Shown here piece after piece: positions 5,186 through 5,494 of a stretch of DNA of 5,494 nt. The translations under genes were made by a program, and so were the position numbers. Source of the DNA: Klenkia sp. GTDB lineage: Bacteria; Actinomycetota; Actinomycetes; Mycobacteriales; Geodermatophilaceae. Position 1 is the first letter of the stretch. The number at the start of each line of letters is the position of its first letter. Location of the stretch: NCBI GenBank assembly GCA_025966215.1, contig JAOPVM010000452.1, positions 1-5,494 of the forward strand. The letters are read 5' to 3'. Below the pieces are notes generated by a model. It was given only the letters and a program-made list of their open reading frames with translations. It was not told the DNA's origin and did not search any database.

Positions 5186-5494
5186 TCAGTCCTCCGGCGG
5201 GGTGAAGGACGACGTCCGGCTCATCCCGGCGGCGCGGCCCTTGCCGGAGATGACCAGGGCCATCTTGCGGCTGGCCTCGTCGATCATCTCGTCCCCCAGC
5301 ATCGCCGAGCCCTTCTTCCCACCGGCCTCGCTGGTGGCCCACTCGTAGGCGTCCAGGATCAGCTCGGCGTGGTCGTAGTCCTCCTGGGAGGGCGCGAAGA
5401 TCTCGTTCGCGGCGTCGATCTGCCCCGGGTGCAGCACCCACTTGCCGTCGAAGCCGAGCATCGCCGAGCGCTTGGCCACCTCCTCGAAGGCCGG
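5186..5494 (-). CDS. CoA-ester lyase, malyl-CoA/beta-methylmalyl-CoA lyase type (C-terminal 102 residues only)
   Basis: The frame is open to the right edge, so the N-terminal two thirds, with the Mg2+ and CoA site, are outside the window. The visible part begins AFEEVAKRSAMLGFDGKWVLHP, in which FDGKWVLHPGQI (fragment residues 15-26) is the conserved segment of HpcH/HpaI-type citrate lyase beta/malyl-CoA lyases. ANEIFAPS (29-36) follows, then the C-terminal lid with GDEMIDEASRKMA (67-79) and the tail ISGKGRAAGMSR. Family members cleave malyl-CoA or beta-methylmalyl-CoA to glyoxylate plus acetyl- or propionyl-CoA, the latter being a step of the ethylmalonyl-CoA route of acetate assimilation. 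An internal GTG at 5479 is not a start, because homologous sequence continues upstream of it. A citrate-lyase-beta-like or other substrate cannot be excluded from the C-terminus alone. It shares a terminator with the convergent DUF4190 gene. Confidence 0.85.
   Translation of the reverse strand, partial: PAFEEVAKRSAMLGFDGKWVLHPGQIDAANEIFAPSQEDYDHAELILDAYEWATSEAGGKKGSAMLGDEMIDEASRKMALVISGKGRAAGMSRTSSFTPPED

Noticed and set aside
2373..5348. A 991-codon open frame on the plus strand running across most of the right half
   Set aside because: It runs antisense to the dehydrogenase, out of frame through the lipoprotein and DUF4190 genes, and across the palindromic terminator. Its product is Gly/Arg/Ala/Asp-rich low complexity with no domain. 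Long open antisense frames are expected at this GC content.
5480..5494. Possibility that the lyase gene starts at the GTG at 5479 as a small 97-residue protein
   Set aside because: The five codons upstream (PAFEE) continue the conserved family sequence, and a lyase C-terminal fragment alone would lack its active site. The gene simply runs past the window edge.

Overview
The window is very GC-rich, and all its genes show the strong G/C third-position bias of a high-GC actinobacterium. GTG starts are frequent, two genes look leaderless, and the proteins include a YkuD transpeptidase with a 'LPxRPNGSTGWI' segment, an Ala/Pro/Thr-rich lipoprotein and a small GYGPPP-type DUF4190 membrane protein. 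Taken together this suggests a free-living actinobacterium, possibly of the Geodermatophilaceae/Frankiales type. The family is an inference; the phylum is fairly secure.

Layout. (1) Positions 1-1164, minus strand: the first 388 codons of a secreted right-handed beta-helix protein with Pmp-like GGA(I/L/V)...FxxN repeats, running off the left edge. (2) 1165-1318: a divergent intergenic region. (3) 1319-2131, plus: a membrane-anchored L,D-transpeptidase. (4) 2133-2693, minus: a small two-helix membrane protein of unknown function, whose stop codon is one base from the stop of the transpeptidase. A 9-bp inverted repeat spans both stops. (5) 2718-3917, minus: an acyl-CoA dehydrogenase, probably co-transcribed with the membrane protein downstream of it. 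(6) 3918-4029: a second divergent intergenic region. (7) 4030-4749 and 4780-5139, plus: a lipoprotein and a DUF4190 membrane protein, probably one operon. (8) 5143-5170: a perfect 28-bp palindrome, a likely two-way terminator. (9) 5186-5494, minus: the C-terminal 102 residues of a CoA-ester lyase of the malyl-CoA/beta-methylmalyl-CoA lyase type, running off the right edge.

How the genes relate. The left half concerns the cell envelope: a beta-helix surface or secreted protein and a peptidoglycan cross-linking enzyme transcribed divergently from a shared 154-bp region. The right half carries two genes typical of the actinobacterial ethylmalonyl-CoA pathway region (acyl-CoA dehydrogenase and CoA-ester lyase, both minus strand). 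They are separated by an apparently unrelated plus-strand pair of envelope genes. I found no CRISPR array, tRNA, rRNA, transposase or phage gene. No clearly new multi-gene system is visible. The most useful observations are two matched leaderless-promoter configurations, two inverted repeats placed at convergent gene ends, an unusual residue in the transpeptidase active-site motif, and the interrupted metabolic cluster.
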